Under the pieces are notes generated by a model. The model saw nothing but the letters and a program-made list of their open reading frames with translations. It was not told where the DNA came from and did no database searches. Positions 1 through 14,030 of a stretch of DNA of 64,000 nucleotides are shown one piece after another. Source of the DNA: Unio delphinus (taxonomy: Eukaryota > Mollusca > Bivalvia > Unionida > Unionidae); contig JAQISU010000097.1 in assembly GCA_029339505.1 (NCBI GenBank), positions 527,001 through 591,000 on the forward strand. The letters run 5' to 3'. Position 1 is the stretch's first letter. Each line of letters opens with the position of its first letter. The position numbers and the translations under genes are program-made.

Positions 1-3000
1 ACATTGCAAACATTTGTTCATGATTGTAAATTAGATGATGTAAGCAGTGTTTACATAGCAACATTTGTCCATGATTGTAAGTTAGATAATGTAAGGAGTG
101 TATACCTAGCAATCATTTGTCCATTATTGTAAATGAGATAATGTAAGCAGTGTTTACATAGCAAACATTTGTCCATGATTGTAAGTTAGATAATGTAAGC
201 AGTGTTCACATAGCAAACATTTGTCCATTATTGTAAATTAGATAATGTAAGCAGTGTTTACATAGCAAACATTTGTCCATTATTGTAAATTAGATAATGT
301 AAGCAGTGTTTACATAGCAAACATTTGTCCATTATTGTACGTTAGATAATGTAAGCAGTGTTTACATAGCAAACATTTGTCCATCATTGTAAATTAGATA
401 ATGTAAGCAGTGTTTACATAGCAAACATTTGTCCATGATTGTAAGTTTGATAATGTAAGCAGTGTTTACATAGCAAACATTTGTCCATGATTGTAGGTTA
501 GATAATGTAAGCAGTGTTTACATAGCAAACATTTGTCCATTATTGTAAGTTGGATAATGTAAGCGGTGTTTACATAGCAGACATTTGTCCATGATTGTAA
601 GTTAGATAATGTTAGCAGTGTTAACATAGCAAACATTTGTCCATTATTGTAAATTAGATAATGTAAGCAGTGTTTACATAGCAAACATTTGTCCATTATT
701 ATAAGTTAGATAATGTAAGCAGTGTTTACTTAGCAGACATTTGTCCATGATTGTAAATTAGATAATGTAAGCAGTGTTTACATAGCAAACATTTGTCCAT
801 GATTGTAAGTTAGATAATGTAAGCAGTGTTTACATAGCAAACATTTGTCCATGATTGTAAGTTAGTTAATGTAAGCAGTGTTTACATAGCAAACATTTGT
901 CCATGATTGTAAACTAGATAATGTAAGCAGTGTTTACATAGCAAACATTTGTCCATGATTGTAAGTTAGATAATGTAAGCAGTGTTTACATAGCAAACAT
1001 TTGTTCATGATTGTAAGTTAGATAATGTAAGCGGTATTTAAACTGCAGACATTTGTCCATGATTGTAAGTTAGATAATGTAAGCAGTGTTCGCATAGCAA
1101 ACATTTGTCCATTATTGTAAGTTAGATAATATAAGCAGTGTTTACATAGCAAACATGTGTCCATGATTGTAAATGAGATAATGTAAGCAGTGTTTACCTA
1201 GCAAACGATTGTCCATGATTGTAAGTTTGATAATGTAAGCAGTGTTTACATGGCAAACATTTGTCCATGATTATAAATCAGATAATGTAAGCAGTGTTTA
1301 CATAGCAAACATTTGTCCATGATTGTAAGTTAGATAATGTAAGCAGTGTTTACATAGCAAACATTTGTCCATTATTGTAAATTAGATAATGTAAGCAGTG
1401 TTTACATAGCAAACATTTGTCCATGATTGTAAGTTAGATAATGTAAGCAGTGTTTAAATAGCAAACATTTGTTCATGGTTGTAAATTTGATGATGTAAGC
1501 AGTGTTTACATACCAAATATTTGTTCATGATTGTAAATAAGATAATGTAAGCAGTGTTTACATAGCAAACATGTGTCCATTATTGTACGTTAGATAATGT
1601 AAGCAGTGTTTACCTAGCAAACATTTGTCCATGATTGTAAGTTAGATAATGTAAGCAGTGTTTACATAGCAAACATTTGTCCATGATTGTAAGTTAGATA
1701 ATGTAAGCAGTGTTTACATAGCAAACATTTGTCCATGATTGTAAGTTAGATAATGTAAGCTGTGTTTACATAGCAAACATTTGTCCATGATTGTAAGTTA
1801 GATAATGTAAGCAGTGTTTACATAGCAAACATTTGTCCATGATTGTAAGTTAGATAATGTAAGCAGTGTTTACATAGCAAACATTTGTCCATGATTGTAA
1901 ATGAGATAATGTAAGCAGTGTTTACATAGCAAACATTTGTCCATGATTGTAAGTTAGATAATGTAAGCAGTGTTTACATAGCAAATATTTGTCCATTATT
2001 GTAAATTAGATAATGTAAGCAGTGTTTACATAGCAAACATTTGCCCATGATTGTAAATTAGATAATGTAAGCAGTGTTTACATAGCAAACATTTGTCCAT
2101 GATTGTAAGTTAGATAATGTAAGCTGTGTTTACATAGCAAACATTTGGTCATGATTGTAAGTTAGATAATGTAAGCAGTGTTTACATAGCAAACATTTGT
2201 CCATGATTGTAAATTAGATAATGTAAGCAGTGTTTACATAGAAAACATTTGTCCATGATTGCAAATGAGATAATGTAAGCAGTGTTTACATAGCAAACAT
2301 TTGTCCATGATTGTAAGTTAGATAATGTAAGCAGTGTTTACATAGCAAATATTTGTCCATTATTGTAAATTAGATAATGTAAGCAGTGTTTACATAGCAA
2401 ACATTTGTCCATGATTGTAAGTTAGATAAGGTAAGCAGTGTTTTACATTGCAAACATTTGTCCATTATTGTAAATTAGATAATGTAAGCAGTGTTTACAT
2501 AGCAAACATTTGTCCATGATTGTAAATTAGATAATGTAAGCAGTGTTTACATAGCAAACATTTGTCCATGATTGTAAGTTAGATAATGTAAGCTGTGTTT
2601 ACATAGCAAACATTTGGTCATGATTGTAAGTTAGATAATGTAAGCAGTGTTTACATAGCAAACATTTGTCCATGATTGTAAATTAGATAATGTAAGCAGT
2701 GTTTACATAGCAAACATTTGTCCATGATTGTAAGTTAGATAATGTAATCAGTGTTTACATAGCAAACATTTGTCCATGATTGTAAGTTAGATAATGTAAG
2801 CAGTGTTTACATAGCAAACATTTGTCCATGATTGTAAATGAGATAATGTAAGCAGTGTTTACATAGCAAACATTTGTCCATGATTGTAAGTTAGATAATG
2901 TAAGCAGTGTTTACATAGCAAATATTTGTCCATTATTGTAAATTAGATAATGTAAGCAGTGTTTACATAGCAAACATTTGTCCATGATTGTAAATTAGAT

Positions 3001-6000
3001 AATGTAAGCAGTGTTTTACATAGCAAACATTTGTCCATTATTGTAAATTAGATAATGTAAGCAGTGTTTACATAGCAAACATTTGTCCATGATTGTAAAT
3101 GAGATAATGTAAGCAGTGTTTACATAGCAAACATTTGTCCATGATTGTAAGTTAGATAATGTAAGCAGTGTTTACATAGCAAATATTTGTCCATTATTGT
3201 AAATTAGATAATGTAAGCAGTGTTTACATAGCAAACATTTGTCCATGATTGTAAGTTAGATAATGTAAGCAGTGTTTTACATAGCAAACATTTGTCCATT
3301 ATTGTAAATTAGATAATGTAAGCAGTGTTTACATAGCAAACATTTGTCCATGATTGTAAATTAGATAATGTAAGCAGTGTTTACATAGCAAACATTTGTC
3401 CATGATTGTAAGTTAGATAATGTAAGCTGTGTTTACATAGCAAACATTTGGTCCTGATTGTAAGTTCGATAATGTAAGCAGTGTTTACATAGCAAACATT
3501 TGTCCATGATTGTAAATTAGATAATGTAAGCAGTGTTTACATAGCAAACATTTGTCCATGATTGTAAGTTAGATGATGTAAGCAGTGTTTACCTAGCAAA
3601 CATTTGTCCATGATTGTAAGTTAGATAATGTAAGCAGTGTTTACATAGCAAACATTTGTCCATGATTGTAAATGAGATAATGTAAGCAGTGTTTACATAG
3701 CAAACATTTGTCCATGATTGTAAGTTAGATAATGTAAGCAGTGTTTACATAGCAAACATTAGTCCATTATTGTAAATTAGATAATGTAAGCAGTGTTTAC
3801 ATAGCAAACATTTCTCCATGATTGTAAGTTAGATAATGTAAGCAGTGTTTTACATAGCAAACATTAGTCTATTATTGTCAATTAGATAATGTAAGCAGTG
3901 TTTACATAGCAAACATTTGTCCATGATTGTAAATTAGATAATGTAAGCAGTGTTTACATAGCAAACATTTGTCCATGATTGTAAGTTAGATAATGTAAGC
4001 TGTGTTTACATAGCAAACATTTGGTCATGATTGTAAGTTAGATAATGTAAGCAGTGTTTACATAGCAAACATTTGTCCATGATTGTAAATTAGATAATGT
4101 AAGCAGTGTTTACATAGCAAACATTTGTCCATGATTGTAAGTTAGATGATGTAAGCAGGGTTTACCTAGCAAACATTTGTCCATGATTGTAAGTTAGATA
4201 ATGTAAGCAGTGTTTACATCGCAAACATTTGTCCATGATTGTAAGTTAGATAATGTAAGCAGTGTTTACATAGCAAACATTTGTCCATGATTGTAAATGA
4301 GATAATGTAAGCAGTGTTTACATAGCAAACATTTGTCCATGATTGTAAGTTAGATAATGTAAGCAGTGTTTGCATAGCAAACATTTGTCCATTATTGTAA
4401 ATTAGATAATGTAAGCAGTGTTTACATAGCAAACATTTGGCCATGATTGTAAGTTACATAATGTAAGCAGTGTTTACATAGCAAACATTTGTCCATTATT
4501 GTAAATTAGATAATGTAAGCAGTGTTTACATAGCAAACATTTGTCCATGATTGTAAATTAGATAATGTAAGCAGTGTTTACATAGCGAACATTTGTCCAT
4601 GATTGTAAATTACATAATGTAAGCAGTGTTTACATAGCAAACATTTGTCCATTATTGTACGTTAGATAATGTAAGCAGTGTTTACATAGCTAACATTTGT
4701 CCATGATTGTAAGTTAGATAATGTAAGCAGTGTTTATATAGCAAACATTTGGTCATGATTGTAAGTTAGATAATGTAAGCAGTGTTTACATAGCAAACAT
4801 TTGTCCATGATTGTAAATTAGATAATGTAAGCAGTGTTTACATAGCAAACATTTGTCCATGATTGTATGTTAGATGATGTTAGCAGTGTTTACATAGCAA
4901 ACATTTGTCCATGATTGTAAGTTAGATAATGTAAGAAGTGTTTACATAGCAAACATTTGTCCATTATTGTAAGTTAGATAATGTAAGCAGTGTTTACATA
5001 GAAAACATTTGTCCATGATTGTAAGTTAGATAATGTAAGCAGTGTTTACATAGCAAAATTTGTCCATTATTGTAAATTATATAATGTAAGCAGTGTTTAC
5101 ATAGCAAACATTTGTCCATGATTGTAAGTTAGATAATGTAAACAGTGTTTTACATAGCAAACATTTGTCCATTATTGTAAATTAGATAATGTAAGCAGTG
5201 TTTACATAGCAAACATTTGTCCATGATTGTAAATTAGATAATGTAAGCAGTGTTTACATAGCAAACATTTGTCCATGATTGTAAATTACATAATGTAAGC
5301 AGTGTTTACATAGTAAACATTTGTCCATTATTGTACGTTAGATAATGTAAGCAGTGTTTACATAGCAGACATTTGTCCATGATTGTAAGTTAGATAATTT
5401 AAGCAGTGTTTACATAGCAAACATTTGTCCATTATTGTACGTTAGATAATGTAAGCAGTGTTTACATAGCAAACTTTTGTCCATGATTGTAAGTTAGATA
5501 ATGTAAGCAGTGTTTACATAGCAAACATTTGTCCATTATTGTAAATTAGATAAGGTAAGCAGTGTTTACATAGCAAACATTTGTCCATAATTGTAAGTTA
5601 GATAATGTAAGCATTGCTTTACATAGCAAACATTAGTCCATTATTGTAAATTAGATAATGTAACCAGTGTTTACATAGCAAACATTTGTCCGTGATTGTA
5701 AATTAGATAATGTAAGCAGTGTTTACCTAGCAAACACTTGTCCATGATTGTAAGTTAGATAATGTAAGCAGTGTTTACATAGCAAACATTTGTCCATGAT
5801 TGTAAGTTAGATAATGTAAGCAGTGTTTACATAGCAAACATTTGTCCATGATTGTAAGTTAGATAATGTAAGCGGTATTTAAATAGCAGACATTTGTCCA
5901 TGATTGTAAGTTAGATAATGTAAGCAGTGTTTACATAGCAAACATTTGTCCATGATTGTAAGTTAGATAATGTAAGGAGTATTTACATAGCAAACATTTG

Positions 6001-9000
6001 TCCATTATTGTAAATTAGATAATGTAAGCAGTGTTCGCATAGCAAACATTTGTCCATTATTGTAAGTTAGATAATGTAAGCGGTATTTAAATAGCAGACA
6101 TTTGTCCATGATTGTAAGTTAGATAATGTAAGCAGTGTTTACATAGCAAACATTTGTCCATGATTGTAAGTTAGATAATGTAAGGAGTATTTACATAGCA
6201 AACATTTGTCCATCATAGTAAATTAGATAATGTAAGCAGTGTTCGCATAGCAAACATTTGTCCATTATTGTAAATTAGATAATGTAAGCAGTGTTCGCAT
6301 AGCAAACATTTGTCCATTATTGTAAGTTAGATAATGTAAGCGGTATTTAAATAGCAGACATTTGTCCATGATTGTAAGTTAGATAATGTAAGCAGTGTTT
6401 ACATAGCAAACATTTGTCCATGATTGTAAGTTAGATAATGTAAGGAGTATTTACATAGCAAACATTTGTCCATCATAGTAAGTTAGATAATGTAAGCAGT
6501 GTTCGCATAGCAAACATTTGTCCATTATTGTAAGTTAGATAATGTAAGCAGTGTTTACATAGCAAGCATTTCTCCATGATTGTAAGTTAGATAATGTAAG
6601 CAGTGTTTACATAGCAAACATTTGTCCATTATTGTAAATGAGATAATGTAAGCAGTGTTTACATAGCAAACATTTGTCCATTATTGTAAATTAGATAATG
6701 TAAGCAGTGTTTACATTGCAAACATTTGTTCATGATTGTAAATTAGATGATGTAAGCAGTGTTTACATAGCAAACATTTGTCCATTATTGTAAATGAGAT
6801 CATGTAAGCAGTGTTTACATAGCAAACATTTGTCCATGATTGTAAGTTAGATAATGTAAGCAGTGTTTACATAGCAAAATTTGTCCATTATTGTAAATTA
6901 GATAATGTAAGCAGTGTTTACATAGCAAACATTTGTCCATGATTGTAAGTTAGATAATGTTTACAGTGTTTTACATAGCAAACATTTGTCCATTATTGTA
7001 AATTAGATAATGTAAGCAGTGTTTACATAGCAAACATTTGTCCATGATTGTAAATTAGATAATGTAAGCAGTGTTTACATAGCAAACATTTGTCCATGAT
7101 TGTAAATTACATAATGTAAGCAGTGTTTACATAGTAAACATTTGTCCATTATTGTACGTTAGATAATGTAAGCAGTGTTTACATAGCAGACATTTGTCCA
7201 TGATTGTAAGTTAGATAATTTAAGCAGTGTTTACTTAGCAAACATTTGTCCATTATTGTACGTTAGATAATGTAAGCAGTGTTTACATAGCAAACTGTTG
7301 TCCATGATTGTAAGTTAGATAATGTAAGCAGTGTTTACATAGCAAACATTTGTCCATTATTGTAAATTAGATAAGGTAAGCAGTGTTTACATAGCAAACA
7401 TTTGTCCATAATTGTAAGTTAGATAATGTAAGCAGTGCTTTACATAGCAAACATTAGTCCATTATTGTAAATTAGGTAATGTAACCAGTGTTTACATAGC
7501 AAACATTTGTCCATGATTGTAAATTAGATAATGTAAGCAGTGTTTACCTAGCAATCACTTGTCCATGATTGTAAGTTAGATAATGTAAGCAGTGTTTACA
7601 TAGCAAACATTTGTCCATGATTGTAAGTTAGATAATGTAAGCAGTGTTTACATAGCAAACATTTGTTCATGATTGTAAGTTAGATAATGTAAGCGGTATT
7701 TAAATAGCAGACATTTGTCCATGATTGTAAGTTAGATAATGTAAGCAGTGTTTACATAGCAAACATTTGTCCATGATTGTAAGTTAGATAATGTAAGTTG
7801 TATTTACATAGCAAACATTTGTCCATTATTGTAAATTAGATAATGTAAGCAGTGTTCGGATAGCAAACATTTGTCCGAAATTGTAAGTTAGATAATGTAA
7901 GCAGTGTTTACATAGCAAGCATTTCTCCATGATTGTAAGTTAGATAATGTAAGCAGTGTTTACCTAGCAAACATTTGTCCATGAATGTAAGTTTGATAAT
8001 GTAAGCAGTGTTTACTTGGCAAACATTTGTCCATGATTATAAATCAGATAATGTAAGCAGTGTTTACATAGCAAACATTTGTTCATGATTCTAAGTTAGA
8101 TAATGTAAGCAGTGTTTACATAGCAAACATTTGTCCATTATTGTAAATGAGATAATGTAAGCAGTGTTTACAAAGCAAACATTTGTCCATTATTGTAAAT
8201 TAGATAATGTAAGCAGTGTTTACATTGCAAACATTTGTTCATGATTGTAAATTAGATGATGTAAGCAGTGTTTACATAGCAAACATTTGTCCATTATTGT
8301 AAATTAGATAATGTAAGCAGTGTTTACATAGCAAACATTTGTCCATTATTGTAAATTAGATAATGTAAGCAGTGTTTACATAGCAAACATTGGTCCATGA
8401 TTGTAAGTTTGATAATGTAAGCAGTGTTTACATAGCAAACATTTGTCCATGATTGTAGGTTATATAATGTAAGCAGTGTTTACATAGCAAACATTTGTCC
8501 ATTATTGTAAGTTGGATAATGTAAGCGGTGTTTACATAGCAGACATTTGTCCATGATTGTAAGTTAGATAATGTTAGCAGTGTTAACATAGCAAACATTT
8601 GTCCATTATTGTAAATTAGATAATGTAAGCAGTGTTTACATAGCAAACATTTGTCCATTATTATAAGTTAGATAATGTAAGCAGTGTTTACATAGCAAAC
8701 ATTTGTCCATTATTGTACGTTAGATAATGTAAGCAGTGTTTACTTAGCAGACATTTGTCCATGATTGTAAATTAGATAATGTAAGCAGTGTTTACATAGC
8801 AAACATTTGTCCATGATTGTAAGTTAGATAATGTAAGCAGTGTTTACATAGCAAACATTTGTCCATGATTGTAAGTTAGATAATGTAAGCAGTGTTTACA
8901 TAGCAAACATTTGTCCATGATTGTAAACTAGATAATGTAAGCAGTGTTTACATAGCAAACATTTGTCCATGATTGTAAGTTAGATAATGTAAGCAGTGTT

Positions 9001-10798
9001 TACATAGCAAACATTTGTTCATGATTGTAAGTTAGATAATGTAAGCGGTATTTAAACTGCAGACATTTGTCCATGATTGTAAGTTAGATAATGTAAGCAG
9101 TGTTCGCATAGCAAACATTTGTCCATTATTGTAAGTTAGATAATATAAGCAGTGTTTACATAGCAAACATGTGTCCATGATTGTAAATGAGATAATGTAA
9201 GCAGTGTTTACCTAGCAAACGTTTGTCCATGATTGTAAGTTTGATAATGTAAGCAGTGTTTACATGGCAAACATTTGTCCATGATTATAAATCAGATAAT
9301 GTAAGCAGTGTTTACATAGCAAACATTTGTCCATGATTGTAAGTTAGATAATGTAAGCAGTGTTTACATAGCAAACATTTGTCCATTATTGTAAATTAGA
9401 TAATGTAAGCAGTGTTTACATAGCAAACATTTGTCCCTGATTGTAAGTTAGATAATGTAAGCAGTGTTTACATAGCAAACATTTGTTCATGGTTGTAAAT
9501 TAGATGATGTAAGCAGTGTTTACATACCAAATATTTGTTCATGATTGTAAATAAGATAATGTAAGCAGTGTTTACATAGCAAACATGTGTCCATTATTGT
9601 ACGTTAGATAATGTAAGCAGTGTTTACATAGCAAACATTTGTCCATGATTGTAAGTTAGATAATGTAAGCAGTGTTTACATAGCAAACATGTGTCCATGA
9701 TTGTAAGTTAGATAATGTAAGCAGTGTTTACATAGCAAACATTTGTCCATGATTGTAAGTTAGATAATGTAAGCAGTGTTTACATAGCAAACATTTGTCC
9801 ATGATTGTAAGTTAGATAATGTAAGCAGTGTTTACATAGCAAACATTTGTCCATGGTTGTAAGTTAGATAATGTAAGCAGTGTTTACATAGCAAACATTT
9901 GTCCATTATTGTAAATTAGATTATGTAAGCAGTGTTTACATAGCAAACATTTGTCCATGATTGTAAATTAGATAATGTAAGCAGTGTTTACATAGCAAAC
10001 ATTTGTCCATGATTGTAAATTAGATAATGTAAGCAGTGTTTACATAGCAAACATTTGTCCATGATTGTAAGTTAGATAATGTAAGCAGTGTTTACATAGC
10101 AAACATTTGTCCATTATTGTAAATTAGATAATGTAAGCAGTGTTTGCATAGCAAACATTTGTCCATGATTGTAAATTACATAATGTAAGCAGTGTTTACA
10201 TAGCAAACATTTGTCCATGATTGTAAGTTAGATAATGTAAGCAGTGTTTACATAGCAAACATTTGTCCATGATTGTAAATTACATAATGTAAGCAGTGTT
10301 TAAATAGCAGACATTTATCCATAATTGTAAGTTAGATAATGTAAGCAGTGTTTACAAACCAAACATTTGTCCATGATTGTAAGTTAAATAATGTAAGCAG
10401 TGTTTACATAGCAAACGTTTGTCCATGATTGTAAATTAGATATTTTAAGCAGTGTTTAAATAGCAGACATTTGTCCATCATTGTATTTCTGGTTAATGTA
10501 AGCAGTGTTTACATAGCAAACATTTGTCCATTATTGTAAGTTAGATAAAGTAAGCAGTGTTTACATAGCAAACATTTGTCCATGATTGTAAGTTAAATAA
10601 TGTCAGCAGTGTTTACATAGCAAACATTTGTCCATGATTGTAAATTAGATAATGTAAGCAGTGTTTAAATAGCAGACATTTGTCCATGATTGTAGATTAG
10701 ATAATGTAAGCAGTGATTACATAGCAAACATTTGTCCAAGATTGTAAGTTAGATAATGTAAGCAGTGTTTACATAGCAAACTTTTGTCCATTATTGTA
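1..10798. repeat. 52-bp satellite array, about 207 copies
   Basis: Head-to-tail 52-bp monomers fill the first 10.8 kb and continue beyond the left edge. Each monomer carries the short inverted repeat ATGTAA-7 nt-TTACAT around GCAGTG. The commonest variants alternate CCATGATTGTAAGTTA with CCATTATTGTAAATTA; a few monomers are 51 or 53 bp. Marked variants recur in blocks: about 440-1620 matches 8403-9640 (offset 7962, then 8014 after one extra monomer), and 5040-6000 matches 6850-7830 (offset 1821, or 35 monomers plus 1 bp). The array decays over its last 500 bp and stops at a run reading ATTGTAAAATC. Short open frames inside it reflect the lack of stops in some phases and are not genes. Confidence 0.97.
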
Positions 10799-11848
10799 AA
10801 ATCTACTCTAATAAGTTGTAAATATGTTGTTTATAAAGCATTTAGCTTCCGTACATTCAATTCCCAGTCTTGTTTACAAATTAGATTAGAATGATTCGCA
10901 TCTAGGTGAAGTAAAAATGTATATAAATATGGATTTGCTAAACACGTAATTCATTTCTACTTTAGAGCAGTCTCTGAAATCAATTTTTTTAATCCGAATT
11001 AACAGTTGTGTTCTGAGGAATTACTTATGTAAATTATTCGTTGGAATTTCTACGTGCTCACAGACTTTTGGATATAACCTTTTTAGGAATTGTTGTGAAC
11101 TGATTCAAAGACATTCTGAATTGCATCATTGTGTTACGTCAGGACATTAAAGACTATGAATGTCACACTTTCTCAAAACAAAGATTAAAAACAGTGAAAT
11201 TGTTAATGCAGGAACGGAACACAGTATAAATATGTAAATATTCACTCTGTTATGGATCAGAGAGCATTCATGTAATTAAGTACGAACTAAATATGAACTT
11301 AATTATCCCAAATTGGTCCAAAATGGGTTCCAATTGTTTACATAAAAATCTGTACACGTTTCAAAAAGCCCGTTTTTGTTGCAAATACATTTTGGAAGAA
11401 AACCAGCATGTTTAATTCTGAAAATACAAAAACGTAAAAAAATTTAAATGGAGCTCTTAGTTGATTATCAACAAATCCATTTTGTAAATTTTACTTGCAG
11501 ATGCATGATATGGTACACAGCCAGGATTCGTCTGAGCACATTCAGTATGCCTCTACATTGAAGCCTATGAATCCTTTTCAATCTAGTGGAAATTAAACTG
11601 CCTCATCGATAAACTACCGGACTATCGTGTAATCCATCTGATCCAACGTATGATATCGTCTTTAGACTAAAACCCAATAATAGTCTATGTTTAGGCCTTT
11701 GAATTTGTCTGCACAAATTGCAAACAGAAATCTAGAAATCAGAGCCTCATATTGCATTAATTCGTTCCAATACACAGTCGGTCGAAAATTAGAGAAGTGG
11801 TTCCAGGTTTCATTGCAACACTCCATGACACCACTCGAGCCGGCTACG
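10799..11848. other. Unrecognised AT-rich sequence
   Basis: I see no gene, RNA or repeat here. A 65-codon minus frame at about 11662-11859 has no recognisable motif. Confidence 0.5.
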
Positions 11849-11856
11849 AGATAACG

Positions 11857-12041
11857 CACTGGACGGTAATCTAGGGCACGCGTGCCACAAAGTGGCTAGT
11901 CAGGAGTTTTTGTGTGGCACGCGAAGGCAGTCAAAATCTAGATTTTTACAGTATTACTCTCTTACTGGTGGCACGTGCTTTTCTGTTTGTAATTAATAAG
12001 GAAAACGTGGCATGCTATGTAAATTAGGCTGCCGAACCCTG
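11857..12041. mobile_element. hAT-type MITE, 185 bp
   Basis: The left end reads CACTGGACGG and the right end, reverse-complemented, reads CAGGGTTCGG. These are imperfect short termini of the CA..G type usual for hAT elements. The flanks AGATAACG (11849-11856) and AGATAATG (12042-12049) match at 7 of 8 positions, the target-duplication length expected for hAT. No coding capacity is visible, so this would be a non-autonomous copy. The termini are poorly matched, so the call rests mainly on the flanking duplication. Confidence 0.5.
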
Positions 12042-12049
12042 AGATAATG

Positions 12050-13735
12050 CCTCTATTTTTACCGCAGCCAAATTAAATTCATTTAACTAAATTGACCCCT
12101 CCCAAATAGCAACTGTTACTATATTTTCCGATTCCATTTCTAAATTAAATCCATGCAAGACTTTAAACATTTGAAAACTCATTAATGCCCCAATTCTGAA
12201 ACGTACATGGTGGTTTGTTCTGCCTTCTGGAAAACAGTTTAAACTGTTGGCTGTTTTGTCACTTTGATGTGAACGTTTACAAAAGCAAAGATATTCTGCA
12301 GTCACCGGTTTTCAAATGGAAGATTGCATATGTTGACTTCGAAAATGTATTAAATCGGCATAGTATATGTTCTCACTAAAATGTTAGACTTGAAAATAAC
12401 TAATATCAAACCATTCAATCAAAAGTATCCTTCCTCATGTAAATCAACTCGCAGACTTGAAGCGGCAGTGTGCAGCTCACGTTATAAAACAGCCATATTT
12501 GACTCGTGAATACGTCTTGCATAAGCTTTCATATGATACAGATCAGATTAAGTTGATAGGAAAATTGAAAACAATCATTACTTCCAACATCTAATAATTT
12601 CTACAACGTTTGGAGGCATGATACAAAATTGCCGATTATACAGGCAGAGCTGATGAACAATTAATTGCAGATCCACACGGCATCATATATACAGAGTAGA
12701 TTTCAGTGAAACCCTTGTCTGAATATCTGGTGGAGCCGCCAAATCGAATGAACTGTAAGGACATACTGTCTTAGTTCTTGATTGGTTTCAAGGGGAAGAT
12801 CTGATTTTCTGTACAGATGTTAGTATTTCGAAATAATATTAATTATCTGGAAGCCTAATACCCCATTCTAGAAATGACATTATTATAATATTAAATATAA
12901 GAAAATATACTTGGGAATTATTCATTCTTAAAGTATTTCAAGTCTTGTAGAGTCAATGAGGATAAGAATTATTCATTCCGTTACAGTGACAAACATGTAT
13001 TCAAAGATATTAGGTTATTAATAGCTGAAATGGAGTTATGTGAGTTTTTTCAAAAACAGATATTATTGCCCATAGTACTCAAGGAAAATATTATTGGTAT
13101 TTTACAGTGAAATCGTTTAAAAACATTTGTATTTTAATACTTTGTTTTACCGTGAATTCACGTAAAACATTTTGATTTTAAAACAGTGTTGACATATAGA
13201 TACATTATTGTTGTTATCATTCGAAATACCTTTGGAAACGAATTCAGATTACCTCGGATCAAATGGAATTGATAGAACATTATAGTCATTCATACCATAC
13301 TGAAATTTAGTTTTAATTCTTTCACTGTCAATTTTTGGGGAAATAAATTATTATTTTCATTTTTACATAAATTGTTGGTTGTCGCTTTCTTGAGGGAAAA
13401 AAATTATTATTATGAATAAAGTAGATAATAAAGAAAGAAATATGTTCGCAAACTATGCACAGTGGTGATTTACTTGGTATGTAATAAACATTAACAACTA
13501 GGATTAACAAACTTAAAATCCCAAGTACTGATCACGTATCATACTAAACCTTGCATCACTTATAAGGAATATACGGATCACGTTACGGTGGCATGATTTG
13601 AGACAAAGCTTTCAAAACAATTAGCAGGTGGTGATTAGACGGGTAAAACATTCCGAATGATAAATAATGTTATCTTGTATTTACCAAAGACGTAGCTATA
13701 GCAGTTGAATGATAATAGTGTTGTATAGTAATTTA
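12050..13735. other. Unrecognised AT-rich sequence
   Basis: There is no supported gene. Short open frames at 12087-12305 and 13328-13510 have no motifs and lie in AT-rich DNA. Confidence 0.5.
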
Positions 13736-14030
13736 CCACTGACTGACTTGAGCCGTTCAGTTCTAATCATATTTTGATCTATTTAATGCACACGTAGCTT
13801 GAGCATTTCGGAAATAATAATGTTGCCATGTATTTACTACACACGTAGCTTGAGCATTTCGGAAATAATAATGTTGCCATGTATTTACTACACACGTAGC
13901 TTGAGCATTTCGGAGATAATAATGTTGCGATGTATTTACTATAAATGTAAGATGACCATGTACCAAAGGAGTAGCAAGAGCAGTTTGGTGATAATAATGC
14001 TTTGATGTATTGACTGCTGTCTCAGCAAGA
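13736..14030. repeat. 51-bp minisatellite, 3-4 copies plus decayed flanks
   Basis: A 51-bp unit beginning CACGTAGCTTGAGCATTTCG repeats from about 13790 to 13950, with diverged copies on each side. Because 51 is a multiple of three, both strands stay open for 67-68 codons; these frames are by-products of the repeat. The GACGTAGCNTGAGC core links it to the shorter repeats that follow. Confidence 0.85.

Noticed and set aside
466..8658. Repeated 76-codon minus frames (KCLLCKHCLHYL pattern) in the 52-bp array
   Set aside because: They follow from the repeat phase cycling every 156 bp and have no independent coding evidence.
1..10798. CRISPR-like appearance of regularly spaced repeats
   Set aside because: The whole 52-bp unit is repeated with no unique spacers, and the DNA is eukaryotic.
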